Shown: positions 1-7,838, counted from the stretch's first letter. The stretch: 64,000 nt of DNA from Variovorax sp. J22G73 (GCF_030317035.1 NZ_JASZYK010000009.1:1-64000), one strand, 5' to 3'. Numbers and translations are program-made. Notes: generated by a model not told the origin, from the sequence alone.

Positions 1-319
1 CAACCGCTTTTCGCAATCAGCCGCCGAAGTCATTTCAGCGAAGCCTTCGATTATGCACTGCTTTTTCAAACCGCGTCAACTTCGAAGGAAGTTTTTTTAC
101 CCGACTCACTCGCAGTCAATTCCGAAGAACTCACCGCGACTCACTTTGCAGTGGCTGTCAGTCGAGCCCTCGATTATGCACAGTTTTCGAGGGAATGGTC
201 AACGAAGGCGAAGATTTTCACCAAAGAGTCACTTGCAGCCCGCCAGGCTGGCCACTGGGTCCGGCAGCTCACGACTCACACTACTAATAGAGACGGAGAC
301 CCCCCAGGCAAGCGGACAA
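1..319. repeat. Gene-free stretch with two diverged ~123-bp repeat units
   Basis: No convincing gene is seen here and the base composition is visibly more AT-rich than the surrounding coding DNA. The segment GCCTTCGATTATGCAC at 43-58 recurs as GCCCTCGATTATGCAC at 166-181, a period of 123 bp. Each copy opens a perfect 7-bp inverted repeat: CCTTCGA (44-50) with TCGAAGG (82-88), and CCCTCGA (167-173) with TCGAGGG (187-193). A related GACTCACTNGCAG-like word occurs near 103-115, 139-151 and 226-238. The function is unknown; a structured RNA or decayed dispersed repeat is possible. Confidence 0.5.
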
Positions 320-345
320 CAAAAAAGCCGCCCGAAGGCGGCTCT
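320..345 (-). terminator. Rho-independent terminator of the 366-908 gene
   Basis: A perfect 7-bp stem AGCCGCC (326-332) and GGCGGCT (337-343) closes on a CGAA/TTCG tetraloop. On the minus strand it is followed by six T (321-326). It lies about 20 bp after the stop codon of the minus-strand gene at 366-908 and so should end that transcript. Confidence 0.88.
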
Positions 346-365
346 TGCATCCAGCGGTTCGCTGC

Positions 366-908
366 TTAGTAATAGCGCGAGCTGTTCATGCGGCGCATCG
401 CTTCATACAGCGTAGGCATGCGCGCTTCTTGCGAACGCACCGTCATGCGGGCGACAGCGTCGATCTTGGCGACGTCGGCTGCAGCCACCGTGCCTTGCGA
501 CTGTTGGCGCCACATGGCGGCTTGCAGTTCCTGCATCACGCGCGGATCGCTCTTGGCGGTTTCCAGGAAGCGGGCATCGGCACGGGCCGCGGCGCGGCGT
601 TGTGCTGCGGCGCGCCAGGCGCCGGCGACGCTGCTCTGGCGAACCGAGCCGGCGAACAGTGCGAACAAGCCGATGGCTGCAAGGCAAAACACGGTCCAGA
701 CAGCCAACACGCTGCCTTCGTTCCAGTTCGACACGAGCGAGTCGGTCACCACCAGCACGGCCGCCGCGATGGCGACGATCAGCAGGGCGATGAGCGGGCG
801 GGCGCCGTTGGCACCGGCGCGGGCGGCCTGGATCTGGCCGAACAGGACTTCGGCGCGACGCACGCCGGGGTGGACAGTAGGTTGGTCAACGTGGACGAAG
901 CTGGTCAT
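366..908 (-). CDS. Small two-helix inner-membrane protein, function unknown
   Basis: A 180-residue protein not assigned to a named family. A soluble N-terminus (about 1-37) is followed by two hydrophobic helices (about 38-55 and 66-87), then an Ala/Arg-rich, probably helical C-terminal region ending in SSRYY. The start ATG has a strong ribosome-binding site, AAGGAGG about 8 nt upstream on the minus strand. It is transcribed divergently from the LysR gene at 1032 and shares a promoter region holding a TAGGG-N4-CCCTA dyad, so LysR control is plausible. A good terminator follows. The gene looks real; its role is not known. Confidence 0.75.
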   Translation of the reverse strand: MTSFVHVDQPTVHPGVRRAEVLFGQIQAARAGANGARPLIALLIVAIAAAVLVVTDSLVSNWNEGSVLAVWTVFCLAAIGLFALFAGSVRQSSVAGAWRAAAQRRAAARADARFLETAKSDPRVMQELQAAMWRQQSQGTVAAADVAKIDAVARMTVRSQEARMPTLYEAMRRMNSSRYY

Positions 909-970
909 GATGCATCCCTCCTTGGGGACAGTGGAAATCAGTGGTGGCGAACAAGGCCGATGCAGTGATA

Positions 971-987
971 TTAGGGCTTACCCTAGT
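971..987. promoter_or_regulatory. Candidate operator TAGGG-N4-CCCTA between divergent genes
   Basis: The sequence TTAGGGCTTACCCTAGT contains an inverted repeat TAGGG (972-976) and CCCTA (981-985) in the 123-bp space between the membrane protein gene and the LysR gene. A near copy, AAGGG-N4-CCCTAGT, lies at 2247-2262 upstream of the next small gene. That placement suits a shared regulator, possibly the LysR protein encoded at 1032-2012. Confidence 0.5.
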
Positions 988-1031
988 GCGTTTCCACTTT
1001 ATCTTTCTGATGTTTATCATTCACATCACTG

Positions 1032-2012
1032 ATGGACGTCAACTTTCGCACACTCGATCTCAACCTGCTCCGCGTCTTCGACGAGGTGATGGCAGAGCGC
1101 AACCTCACGCGCGCGGCCCGCAACCTCTCGATCACACAGCCTGCGGTGAGCAACGCGCTGCGACGCCTGCGCGAGGTGCTGGGCGACGAGTTGGTGCGCC
1201 GCTCGGGCGCGGGCGTGGAGCCCACGCCCCGTGCGCTGGCCCTGTGGCCGACGGTGCGCGACGCCTTGCGCCAGCTGCAGCACACGCTGGCGCCCGGCGA
1301 GTTCGATGCCGGCACCGCCGACACGACCTTCCTGTTGGCAATGGCCGACGCCACCGCGGCCGAACTCATTCCAGGCCTGGTGCAGATCGCTGAAAAAGAA
1401 GCGCCCGCCATCTCGCTGCGCGTGCTGCCGCTGACCACGCGCGACCCGCGCCGCATGCTGGAGCAGGAAGAGGTCGACATGGCCGTCGGCTATTTCCCGG
1501 CGGTGATCGCCAGCCTCGCGGCGCGCGGGCAGTCGGGCGTGGGGGTGGCGTTCGAGACCCAGCGGCTCTACCTGGGCCAATATGTGTGCGTGATGCGGCG
1601 CGGCCATCCGCTGGCGAATGCGCCGCTGACGCTGGACGACTATTGCGCCGCGCGCCACCTGCTGGTGAGCTTTTCGGGGCGGCCGTACGGCTTCATCGAC
1701 CAGACGCTGGGCGCCATGGGGCGCGAACGGCGCATCGTGGTCACGGTCAACCAGTTCTTCACGGCGGGCCGGGTGGTCGCCAATTCAGACCTGCTGACGG
1801 TGCTGCCCCGTCACTTCGTGACCGTGACGGGCATCGACGACCAGCTGGTGCTGCGCGACCTGCCCTTCGACCAGCCGCCGGTGCATGTGGATGCCGTGTG
1901 GCACCGGCGCGCCCAGCACGGGCATGCGCACGAGTGGCTGCGCACCGCGCTGTTGCGCGCCGCAGCCGCGGCCTTCGCCGGATCGGTCCTCGGACAGAAG
2001 GTGCCCGGCTGA
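1032..2012 (+). CDS. LysR-family transcriptional regulator
   Basis: A 326-residue LysR-type regulator. The N-terminal winged helix-turn-helix is at about residues 6-65, with the recognition region NLTRAARNLSITQPAVSNAL at about 24-43. The periplasmic-binding-like effector domain spans about 95-300. It is divergent from the membrane protein gene at 366-908 and convergent with the 57-residue gene at 2023-2196. Both of those genes carry a TAGGG-N4-CCCTA-like dyad in their upstream regions, making them natural candidate targets. The inducer cannot be told from sequence. The 326-residue length is slightly above the family norm of about 300. Confidence 0.92.
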   Translation: MDVNFRTLDLNLLRVFDEVMAERNLTRAARNLSITQPAVSNALRRLREVLGDELVRRSGAGVEPTPRALALWPTVRDALRQLQHTLAPGEFDAGTADTTFLLAMADATAAELIPGLVQIAEKEAPAISLRVLPLTTRDPRRMLEQEEVDMAVGYFPAVIASLAARGQSGVGVAFETQRLYLGQYVCVMRRGHPLANAPLTLDDYCAARHLLVSFSGRPYGFIDQTLGAMGRERRIVVTVNQFFTAGRVVANSDLLTVLPRHFVTVTGIDDQLVLRDLPFDQPPVHVDAVWHRRAQHGHAHEWLRTALLRAAAAAFAGSVLGQKVPG

Positions 2013-2018
2013 CCGGTG

Positions 2019-2043
2019 TGGCTCAGCGGACGACGCTGAGCCA
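2019..2043. terminator. Perfect 10-bp hairpin between convergent genes
   Basis: TGGCTCAGCG (2019-2028) pairs perfectly with CGCTGAGCCA (2034-2043) across a 5-nt loop. It sits 7 nt after the stop of the LysR gene and spans the last codons and stop of the convergent small gene. There is no T-run, so it may be a bidirectional barrier or mRNA 3'-end stabiliser rather than a classic terminator. Confidence 0.45.
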
Positions 2044-2196
2044 GGCGCTGGCGGCAGCGCGCAGTTCCTGCGCGTCGTGAGCGCCGCGGCCGGCTCGCAT
2101 GTCGGCGCTTTCCATCAGGTTGGCGGCGTGGCTGGCCGGCGCGTTGACGGTGGAGGAACGGAAGAAACGTGCCACTTGGGCGATGAGGCTGAACAT
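2023..2196 (-). CDS. 57-residue conserved-type small protein
   Basis: A short minus-strand reading frame. It starts at the ATG at 2194-2196, begins MFSLIAQVARFFRSSTVNAP, and ends WLSVVR at a TGA at 2023-2025. It is an amphipathic, Ala/Arg-rich small soluble protein with no recognised domain; the first 12 residues could form a membrane-surface helix. Support comes from its fit between convergent LysR and divergent phosphoesterase genes, and from a dedicated upstream dyad at 2247-2262. A hairpin at its 3' end also fits. There is no strong ribosome-binding site. Competing overlapping frames look like shadows. Confidence 0.55.
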   Translation of the reverse strand: MFSLIAQVARFFRSSTVNAPASHAANLMESADMRAGRGAHDAQELRAAASAWLSVVR

Positions 2197-2244
2197 GGTG
2201 TTGCGCGGCTTCTGGCCGTGCTCTGAGTTGCTGATGCTCCAAGA

Positions 2245-2262
2245 TTAAGGGTTATCCCTAGT
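2245..2262. promoter_or_regulatory. Second copy of the TAGGG-N4-CCCTA-type operator
   Basis: TTAAGGGTTATCCCTAGT contains AAGGG (2247-2251), four bases, and CCCTA (2256-2260), with the same GT tail as the site at 971-987. It lies about 50-65 bp upstream of the 57-residue minus-strand gene and 61 bp upstream of the phosphoesterase gene. Confidence 0.5.
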
Positions 2263-2322
2263 AAAACAAGCTCGACCTTATGCACTTCACGCATGGGGCA
2301 ATTCACCTAGACTGCCCCGACG

Positions 2323-3129
2323 ATGAAGCTGCAACTGCTCTCCGACCTGCACCTGGAGTCCCATCCCCGCTTCCAGGCCGAGCCCGTGCCGGGCGCCGAC
2401 TTGCTGATATTGGCGGGCGACATCGGCTCCTACCAGCAGGGTTCCCGCCTGACGGACACCGACTTCGGCCTGGGCCGCTTCTCGCCGCGCAACGGCTGGC
2501 CGACGCCCGTCGTCTATGTGCCGGGCAACCACGAGTACGACAACCTCGACTTCGACGACACCCACGCTAGGCTGCGCGCGCTCTGCGAAGAGCTCGACAT
2601 CCTCTGGCTGGAGCGCGAGACCCGCGTGATCGGCGGCATCCGCTTCGTCGGCACCACGCTCTGGGCCGACTTCGACGCACTCGCCTTGCCCACCGACAGC
2701 CTGGGCGAGGCGCTGAAAAAGCGCGGCAAGGCAATGCGCGCCGCGGACTTCTACCTCGAAAAAGCGGCCACCATCCGCAACGGCGCGCTGTTCCTCGCCG
2801 AGCAGTTGCGGGAACAGGCGCTGGCCTGCCAGACCTGGCTGGCGCAAGCGCTGGACGAGCCGTTCGACGGCACCACCGTGGCCATCACCCACTTCGCGCC
2901 AAGTCTCGAGAGCGGCGATCCGCGCTACGGCCTCACGCCCGGCACGGCGGGTTTCTGCAACGGGCTGGACGAACTGCTTCCGCACGCCAGGCTGTGGCTG
3001 CACGGCCATCTGCACTGCCCCTCCGACTACGTGAAGAACGGCTGCCGCGTGGTGGCCAACCCGCTGGGCTATGCGCGCAACGGCGAACAGGAAGGCTTCA
3101 AGCCCCACCTGCTGATCGAGGTGCGCTGA
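2323..3129 (+). CDS. Calcineurin-like metallophosphoesterase
   Basis: A 268-residue cytoplasmic phosphoesterase. All metal-ligand blocks of the calcineurin-like fold are visible: D8-x-H10 (SDLHLES), GD at 32-33 (AGDIG), GNHE at 68-71, H190 (ITHFAPS) and GHLH at 228-231. A dinuclear metal centre hydrolysing a phosphomonoester or diester is therefore expected; the substrate is not identifiable. The gene stands alone, divergent from the small gene at 2023-2196, and the next gene downstream has its own ribosome-binding site. Confidence 0.92.
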   Translation: MKLQLLSDLHLESHPRFQAEPVPGADLLILAGDIGSYQQGSRLTDTDFGLGRFSPRNGWPTPVVYVPGNHEYDNLDFDDTHARLRALCEELDILWLERETRVIGGIRFVGTTLWADFDALALPTDSLGEALKKRGKAMRAADFYLEKAATIRNGALFLAEQLREQALACQTWLAQALDEPFDGTTVAITHFAPSLESGDPRYGLTPGTAGFCNGLDELLPHARLWLHGHLHCPSDYVKNGCRVVANPLGYARNGEQEGFKPHLLIEVR

Positions 3130-3225
3130 AACCCGGCGCGGCGGCATGCACGCCCGGTAACGCACCTACAGCGCCCGCTGTGTAGACTGGCCCGAGACCA
3201 TCTCACCGGTGGAGAGGAGAGCGCC

Positions 3226-4740
3226 ATGACGCAGCAAGAACAAGGACGACGAGGCTTCCTGAAACAGGCCGCCGGCACCGCCGCGGTCCTCGGGCTGCCG
3301 GGCATAGGGCGCCAAGCCTTCGCCCAACGACCCGACAGCGTGGGCAGCGGCAGCAGCACCGCCAAGGCCATGGGCCAGCTGTCCATCGCCGAGCTGTCGC
3401 GGCGCCTGGCCGCCGGCACCCTCAGCAGCAGCCAGCTGGTGGAAGAAGCGCTCGCCGCCATCCAGAACCCTGCCGGTGAAGGCGCGCGCAGCTTCATCCG
3501 CGTGCACGCCGAGTCGGCCCGCGCCACCGCCGCGCGGCTGGACACCGAGCGCAAGGCCGGCCGGGCGGCCGCTTCGCCGCTTTCCGGCATCCCGATTTCG
3601 CTGAAAGACCTGTTCGACGAAGCCGGCGTCACCACGCTCGGCGGCTCGACCGTGCTTGCCGGGCAGCCGCCGGCCGCGCGCGACGCACTCGTGGTCGAGC
3701 GCTTGCGGCGCGCGGGCGCGATCATCGTCGGGCGCACCAACACGGTCGAGTTCGCCTACACGGGCCTGGGCATCAACCCGCACTACGGCACGCCGAAGAA
3801 CGTCTACGACCGCGCGACCGGCCGCATCCCCGGCGGCTCCACCTCGGGCGGCGCCATCTCGGTGGCCGACGGCATGGCGGCGGGCGCCATCGGCACCGAC
3901 ACCGGCGGCTCGCTGCGCATTCCAGCCGCGCTCAACGGCCTGGTGGGCTTCAAGCCAACGCAGCGGCGCATTCCGCTGGACGGCGTGCTGCCGCTGTCGA
4001 CCTCTTTCGACTCGGCCGGCCCGATGGGCTGGACGGTCGAAGACTGCGCCCTGCTCGACGCCGTGCTGGCCGCCGAGCTGTCGCGCCCCTTGCGCGTGCT
4101 GCCCCTGCGCGGACTGCGTTTCGCGGTGCCCAAGACCTTCTTCCAGGACGAGCTGTCGCCGCCCGTGGCGGCGGCGTTCGCGTCGGCGCTGGCCAAGCTG
4201 TCGGCGGCGGGTGCCACGGTCACCGAACTGCCGATGACCGAGTTCGCCAAGGCCCCGACCATCAACCCGCGCGGCATGATCACCGCCGCCGAGGCCTTCA
4301 CCTGGCACCGCGAGTTCATCAAGACCGGCGCCGCCAGGTACGACCCGCGCGTGCTGGCGCGCATCAGGACCGGCGAGGCCATCACCGCGCCCGACTACCT
4401 GCAGCTGCAGGCGCTGCGCCGCCAGTTCATCCGTTCGGTGAACACCGCCGCCGCCGGCTACGACGCCATGCTGATGCCCACCACGCCCGACATCGCGCCG
4501 CCCATCGCCGAGGTGCTGAAGGACGACGAGACCTACTACCGCATCAACGCCCGCATGCTGCGCAACCCGTCGGTGGTGAACCTGTTCGACGGCTGCGCGC
4601 TCTCGGTGCCCTGCCACGACGCGGGCACCGCGCCGGTCGGCCTGATGGTGGCGGGCATCGGCAACACCGACCACCGGCTGCTGGCCGTGGGCGCAGCGGT
4701 GGAGGCCGTGGTCACGCCGCGGCGCGCGCTCAGCAGCTGA
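3226..4740 (+). CDS. Tat-exported amidase-signature hydrolase
   Basis: A 504-residue amidase signature protein. The N-terminus carries a twin-arginine signal (RRGFLKQ at 8-14, then a hydrophobic stretch and AFAQ near 31-34), so it is probably exported folded to the periplasm. The Ser-cisSer-Lys triad is visible: K127 (ISLKDLF), S205 in GGSTSGG (203-209) and nucleophile S229 in DTGGS (225-229), with the 24-residue Ser-Ser spacing typical of the family. It hydrolyses a carboxamide or related bond; the substrate is unknown. GGAGAGGAGAG just upstream fixes the start. No operon partner is seen; the TetR gene at 4777-5394 converges on it. Confidence 0.9.
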   Translation: MTQQEQGRRGFLKQAAGTAAVLGLPGIGRQAFAQRPDSVGSGSSTAKAMGQLSIAELSRRLAAGTLSSSQLVEEALAAIQNPAGEGARSFIRVHAESARATAARLDTERKAGRAAASPLSGIPISLKDLFDEAGVTTLGGSTVLAGQPPAARDALVVERLRRAGAIIVGRTNTVEFAYTGLGINPHYGTPKNVYDRATGRIPGGSTSGGAISVADGMAAGAIGTDTGGSLRIPAALNGLVGFKPTQRRIPLDGVLPLSTSFDSAGPMGWTVEDCALLDAVLAAELSRPLRVLPLRGLRFAVPKTFFQDELSPPVAAAFASALAKLSAAGATVTELPMTEFAKAPTINPRGMITAAEAFTWHREFIKTGAARYDPRVLARIRTGEAITAPDYLQLQALRRQFIRSVNTAAAGYDAMLMPTTPDIAPPIAEVLKDDETYYRINARMLRNPSVVNLFDGCALSVPCHDAGTAPVGLMVAGIGNTDHRLLAVGAAVEAVVTPRRALSS

Positions 4741-4776
4741 GGCGCCGACGGTGGTGGTGGCGGTGGCGCCGCCGGT

Positions 4777-5394
4777 TCAGCGCGCGGCGATGCCTTCGAA
4801 GCAGGTCGCGAGCACCAGCTCGACGATCTGCTCGTCGGTCTGCAACCCGCCCGCCTTCAGGAAGCCGAGCACCGGATCGCAGGCGCGCGCATACAAGGTG
4901 TACAGCACGGCAATCGCGGGCAGCTTCGGGTTGAGCGAGCCGTCGGCCTGCGCAGCCTGGATCCAGCCGCCGAGCGTGTCGCTCAGGGTCACCAGGCGGT
5001 TGAGGTAGCCGCGGTTGTTCATCAGCGCGGCGCGCAGCGTGGAGTTCTGGTGCGGCAGCGAGGGCATTTCGCCGGCCAGCTGCACCTGCATCGACCAGCG
5101 CACCACGGCGCGCAGCCTGTCGACGGGCTTGTCGCCGGCCGGCACCGCCGCCACGAAGTCGAGCGTGCGCTGCATGATGCGCACCATGGCCGCGGCGGCC
5201 AGGTCTTCCTTGCTGGGAAAGTGCTTGTACAGGCTGGCCTTGGCGATGCCGACGGTGGCGGCCACCTCGTCGACCGTCATCGACTCGAAGCCCTTTTCGG
5301 CCAGCAGGCGGTTGGCGGTCTGCACGATGGCCTCCTCGCGGGCCTGCAGCATCTGTTCCTTGAACGAGGTCTTGGCGGGGACGGTGGCACTCAT
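4777..5394 (-). CDS. TetR-family transcriptional repressor
   Basis: A 205-residue TetR/AcrR-type regulator. The helix-turn-helix is at about residues 40-65 (MTVDEVAATVGIAKASLYKHF). The C-terminal ligand-binding domain contains a conserved-looking SLPHQNSTLR region. It is encoded convergently with the amidase and downstream of the GntR gene on the same strand. The 95-bp gap upstream holds a perfect 7-bp dyad at 5453-5471 that could be its own operator. The target genes cannot be assigned with certainty. Confidence 0.92.
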   Translation of the reverse strand: MSATVPAKTSFKEQMLQAREEAIVQTANRLLAEKGFESMTVDEVAATVGIAKASLYKHFPSKEDLAAAAMVRIMQRTLDFVAAVPAGDKPVDRLRAVVRWSMQVQLAGEMPSLPHQNSTLRAALMNNRGYLNRLVTLSDTLGGWIQAAQADGSLNPKLPAIAVLYTLYARACDPVLGFLKAGGLQTDEQIVELVLATCFEGIAAR

Positions 5395-5452
5395 GCCCGA
5401 AATTCTAGTCTTGCGCGTCGCCGACCAGACGACATGCCCGCCGAAATACCGT

Positions 5453-5471
5453 CCAGTCTTTTACAGACTGG
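5453..5471. promoter_or_regulatory. Perfect dyad CCAGTCT-N5-AGACTGG upstream of tetR-like gene
   Basis: CCAGTCT (5453-5459) and AGACTGG (5465-5471) are exact inverted complements separated by TTTAC. The dyad lies 59-77 bp upstream of the TetR start and 19-37 bp downstream of the GntR stop. It could be a TetR autoregulatory operator or, less likely given the lack of a T-run, a terminator for the GntR gene. Confidence 0.45.
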
Positions 5472-5489
5472 GCAGTTGCACACGCCTTT

Positions 5490-6224
5490 TCAGCTGCTGC
5501 GGCCCTTGGACACCAGCCGAATGCCCGGCATCAGCTCGGCCGCCAGCTCGGGGCGTTCCAGCGCGTAGTCGAGGTTCATGCGCGCGATTTCGACGTGCTC
5601 CTCGCCCAGCGCCTGCGCCCGCGAGCCTTGGCCGCGCTCGATGGCCTGCACCATCGCGTGGTGCGTGCGGTGCGCCTGGCGCATCCACTGCTGGCCCTCT
5701 TCCATCGACGACTGCATCGGCAGCATCGCGCTCGGTGCGGCGAAGGGCTGGCCGCCCAGCATGTCCATCACGCGCTTGAGCGCGAGGTTGCCGCAGCCTT
5801 CGAGGATCAGCTTGTGGAAGCGGTCGTTCATCTCGACGTACGCCGCGTAGTCGTCGATTTCCATGCTCGGCTTGTTCACGGCGCGGTCGCCGTCGTCCAG
5901 GCATTCCTTCAGGTCGCGCAGCAGCTGCCGCGAGGCGCCGTCCTCGGCCAGCAGCCGAGCGGCAAAGCCTTCGATCACGCCGCGCACGCGAATGGCGTCG
6001 GCCACCTCCTGCGAGGTGAAGCGGCGCATCTGATAGCCGCCGCTGGGCGACTGCTCGATGAGACCTTCGTGCTCCAGGCTGGCCAGCGCCAGCCGCACGG
6101 GGGTGCGCGAGGCCTCGAGCTTCTCGGCGAGCGGGATCTCGGCCAGCCGCTCTCCGGGCACGAATTCGCCCTTGAGGATCAGGTCGCGCAGTTGCACGAG
6201 CACGCGGGATTGTTGGGAGTCCAT
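5490..6224 (-). CDS. GntR-family (FCD) transcriptional regulator
   Basis: A 244-residue FadR-subfamily GntR regulator. The winged helix-turn-helix is at about residues 3-70, with LAEIPLAEKLEASRTPVRLAL at 27-47. The all-helical FCD effector domain spans about 76-215 and usually binds metal plus a small carboxylate. It is divergent from the Rieske oxygenase operon starting at 6489. The intervening 264 bp contain two TTGCATGCA-type palindromes, so it probably represses that operon until its substrate or an intermediate is present. Confidence 0.93.
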   Translation of the reverse strand: MDSQQSRVLVQLRDLILKGEFVPGERLAEIPLAEKLEASRTPVRLALASLEHEGLIEQSPSGGYQMRRFTSQEVADAIRVRGVIEGFAARLLAEDGASRQLLRDLKECLDDGDRAVNKPSMEIDDYAAYVEMNDRFHKLILEGCGNLALKRVMDMLGGQPFAAPSAMLPMQSSMEEGQQWMRQAHRTHHAMVQAIERGQGSRAQALGEEHVEIARMNLDYALERPELAAELMPGIRLVSKGRSS

Positions 6225-6283
6225 CGGCGGATTCTAGGAGACGCCGCCGCCATTGCACGCAGCAGATTTACCCTGGCTCGGTT

Positions 6284-6294
6284 GTTGCATGCAC
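6284..6294. promoter_or_regulatory. Candidate GntR operator half of pair (GTTGCATGCAC)
   Basis: TTGCATGCA at 6285-6293 is a near-copy of the perfect palindrome at 6432-6441. It lies 60-70 bp upstream of the divergent GntR start, where autoregulation would act. Confidence 0.45.
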
Positions 6295-6431
6295 TGTTAG
6301 ATATCAAGTGTCAAAAACTAACGGAAGCCTGAGTATTTACCCTGATTTTGGGCGTTCAACGCCCCGATTCAGGGCAAAAACAGCCCCGCAAGTTTGACCG
6401 GAGCCGACGATCACCAAGACAATGCATACAG

Positions 6432-6441
6432 TTGCATGCAA
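6432..6441. promoter_or_regulatory. Candidate GntR operator TTGCATGCAA
   Basis: A perfect 10-bp palindrome 48 bp before the Rieske oxygenase start. It sits 147 bp from the matching site at 6285. Two matching sites flanking the divergent promoters suit repression by the adjacent GntR/FCD protein. Confidence 0.5.
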
Positions 6442-6488
6442 TGGCGATTCAAACTTCTTTTGACCGCACCCACGATGGAGCCCGCACG

Positions 6489-7832
6489 ATGATCAGCGCA
6501 GAGCAGAACGATTTCATCACCCGCGTCGGACCCGGCGCCCCCGCCGGCAAGCTGCTGCGCCGCTACTGGCAGCCGGTCGCCCTGGCCGACGAGCTGGCCG
6601 GCCCGCGCCCGGTCAAGCCGGTGAAGCTCATGGGGCAGGACTTTGTCCTGTTCCGCGACGAGAGCGGCCAGCTCGGCATGCTCGACCGCGACTGCCCGCA
6701 CCGCGGCGCCGACCTGGCCTTCGGCCGGCTGGAAAACGGCGGCATCCGCTGCGCCTTCCACGGCTGGCTGTTCGACGCCAAGGGCAACTGCCTCGAAACC
6801 CCGGCCGAACCCGCCACCAGCAAGCTGTGCAGCCGCATCAAGCAGTCGGCGTATCCGGTGGTCGAGAAGGCCGGCATGGTGTTCGCGTACATCGGCGAGG
6901 GCGAGCCCCCCGCCTTTCCTGATTTCGACTGCTTCGTTGCCCCCGACAGCCACACCTTCGCGTTCAAGGGCCTGTTCGAGTGCAACTGGCTGCAGGCGCT
7001 CGAAGTGGGCATCGACCCCGCGCACGCCTCGTACCTGCACCGCTTCTTCGAGGACGAGGACACGTCCGAAAGCTACGGCAAGCAGTTCCGCGGCGCCTCG
7101 GCCGACTCCGACATGCCCATCACCAAGGTGCTGCGCGAATACGACCGCCCCGACATCAGCGTGGAGCCCACCGACTACGGCTTTCGCCTGAAGGCGCTGC
7201 GCAAGCTCGGCGAAGACACCACCCACGTGCGCGTGACCAACGTGGTGTTCCCGCAAGCCTTCGTGATCCCCATGAGCGCGGAGATGACCATCTCGCAATG
7301 GCACGTGCCCGTGGACGACACGCACTGCTACTGGTACGCCGTGTTCACCAGCTTCACCGGCCCGGTGGACAAGCAGCAGATGCGCGACCAGCGCCTGAAG
7401 CTCTACGAGCTGCCCGACTACACCTCGCGCAAGAACAAGCGCAACAACTACGGCTACAGCATCGACGAGCAGCTGACCGAAACCTACACCGGCATGGGCG
7501 ACGACATCAACGTGCACGACCAGTGGGCGGTGGAGTCGCAGGGCGCCATTCAGGACCGCACGCGCGAGCACCTGGGCAGCACCGACAAGGGCATCATTGC
7601 CTACCGCCGCGTGCTGGTGAAGGCCATCGAGGCCACGCTGGCCGGCGAGACCGCGCCGATGCTCATCGACGCCGCGCAGGCCAGCGCCATGACCGGGCCG
7701 CCCTCCATCGACGGCATCGGCCGCAACGTGAGCGACGAGGCGTCCACCGAGGCCTACTGGCAGGACGCCGACCGCGCGCGGCGCGAGAAGTCCGACTGGG
7801 CCTCTGCACGCCTTTCACGGCTTGTTGCCTGA
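6489..7832 (+). CDS. Rieske non-heme iron oxygenase, alpha subunit (phthalate-dioxygenase type)
   Basis: A 447-residue ring-hydroxylating or demethylating oxygenase component. The Rieske [2Fe-2S] ligands are C69-x-H71 (CPHRG) and C88-x2-H91 (CAFHGW). The mononuclear iron site is at about residues 173-191 (NWLQALEVGIDPAHASYLH). I chose the ATG at 6489 because GGAG lies 9 nt upstream; an in-frame ATG at 6441 would overlap the GntR site and an even longer frame runs to 6348. No beta subunit is present, as expected for the phthalate-type group. Electrons probably come from the ferredoxin at 9307-9630. It is first in an operon with a GS-like ligase and an ABC importer. The substrate is unknown. 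Confidence 0.9.
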   Translation: MISAEQNDFITRVGPGAPAGKLLRRYWQPVALADELAGPRPVKPVKLMGQDFVLFRDESGQLGMLDRDCPHRGADLAFGRLENGGIRCAFHGWLFDAKGNCLETPAEPATSKLCSRIKQSAYPVVEKAGMVFAYIGEGEPPAFPDFDCFVAPDSHTFAFKGLFECNWLQALEVGIDPAHASYLHRFFEDEDTSESYGKQFRGASADSDMPITKVLREYDRPDISVEPTDYGFRLKALRKLGEDTTHVRVTNVVFPQAFVIPMSAEMTISQWHVPVDDTHCYWYAVFTSFTGPVDKQQMRDQRLKLYELPDYTSRKNKRNNYGYSIDEQLTETYTGMGDDINVHDQWAVESQGAIQDRTREHLGSTDKGIIAYRRVLVKAIEATLAGETAPMLIDAAQASAMTGPPSIDGIGRNVSDEASTEAYWQDADRARREKSDWASARLSRLVA

Positions 7833-7838
7833 AGCACC

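Noticed and set aside
53..415. Plus-strand reading frames in the left-edge repeat region
   Set aside because: They cross a minus-strand terminator and the 3' end of a real gene, have no ribosome-binding site and no recognisable sequence.
6348..6488. N-terminal extension of the Rieske oxygenase
   Set aside because: It would translate the intergenic operator region; the ATG at 6489 has a well-spaced GGAG and fits the family N-terminus.
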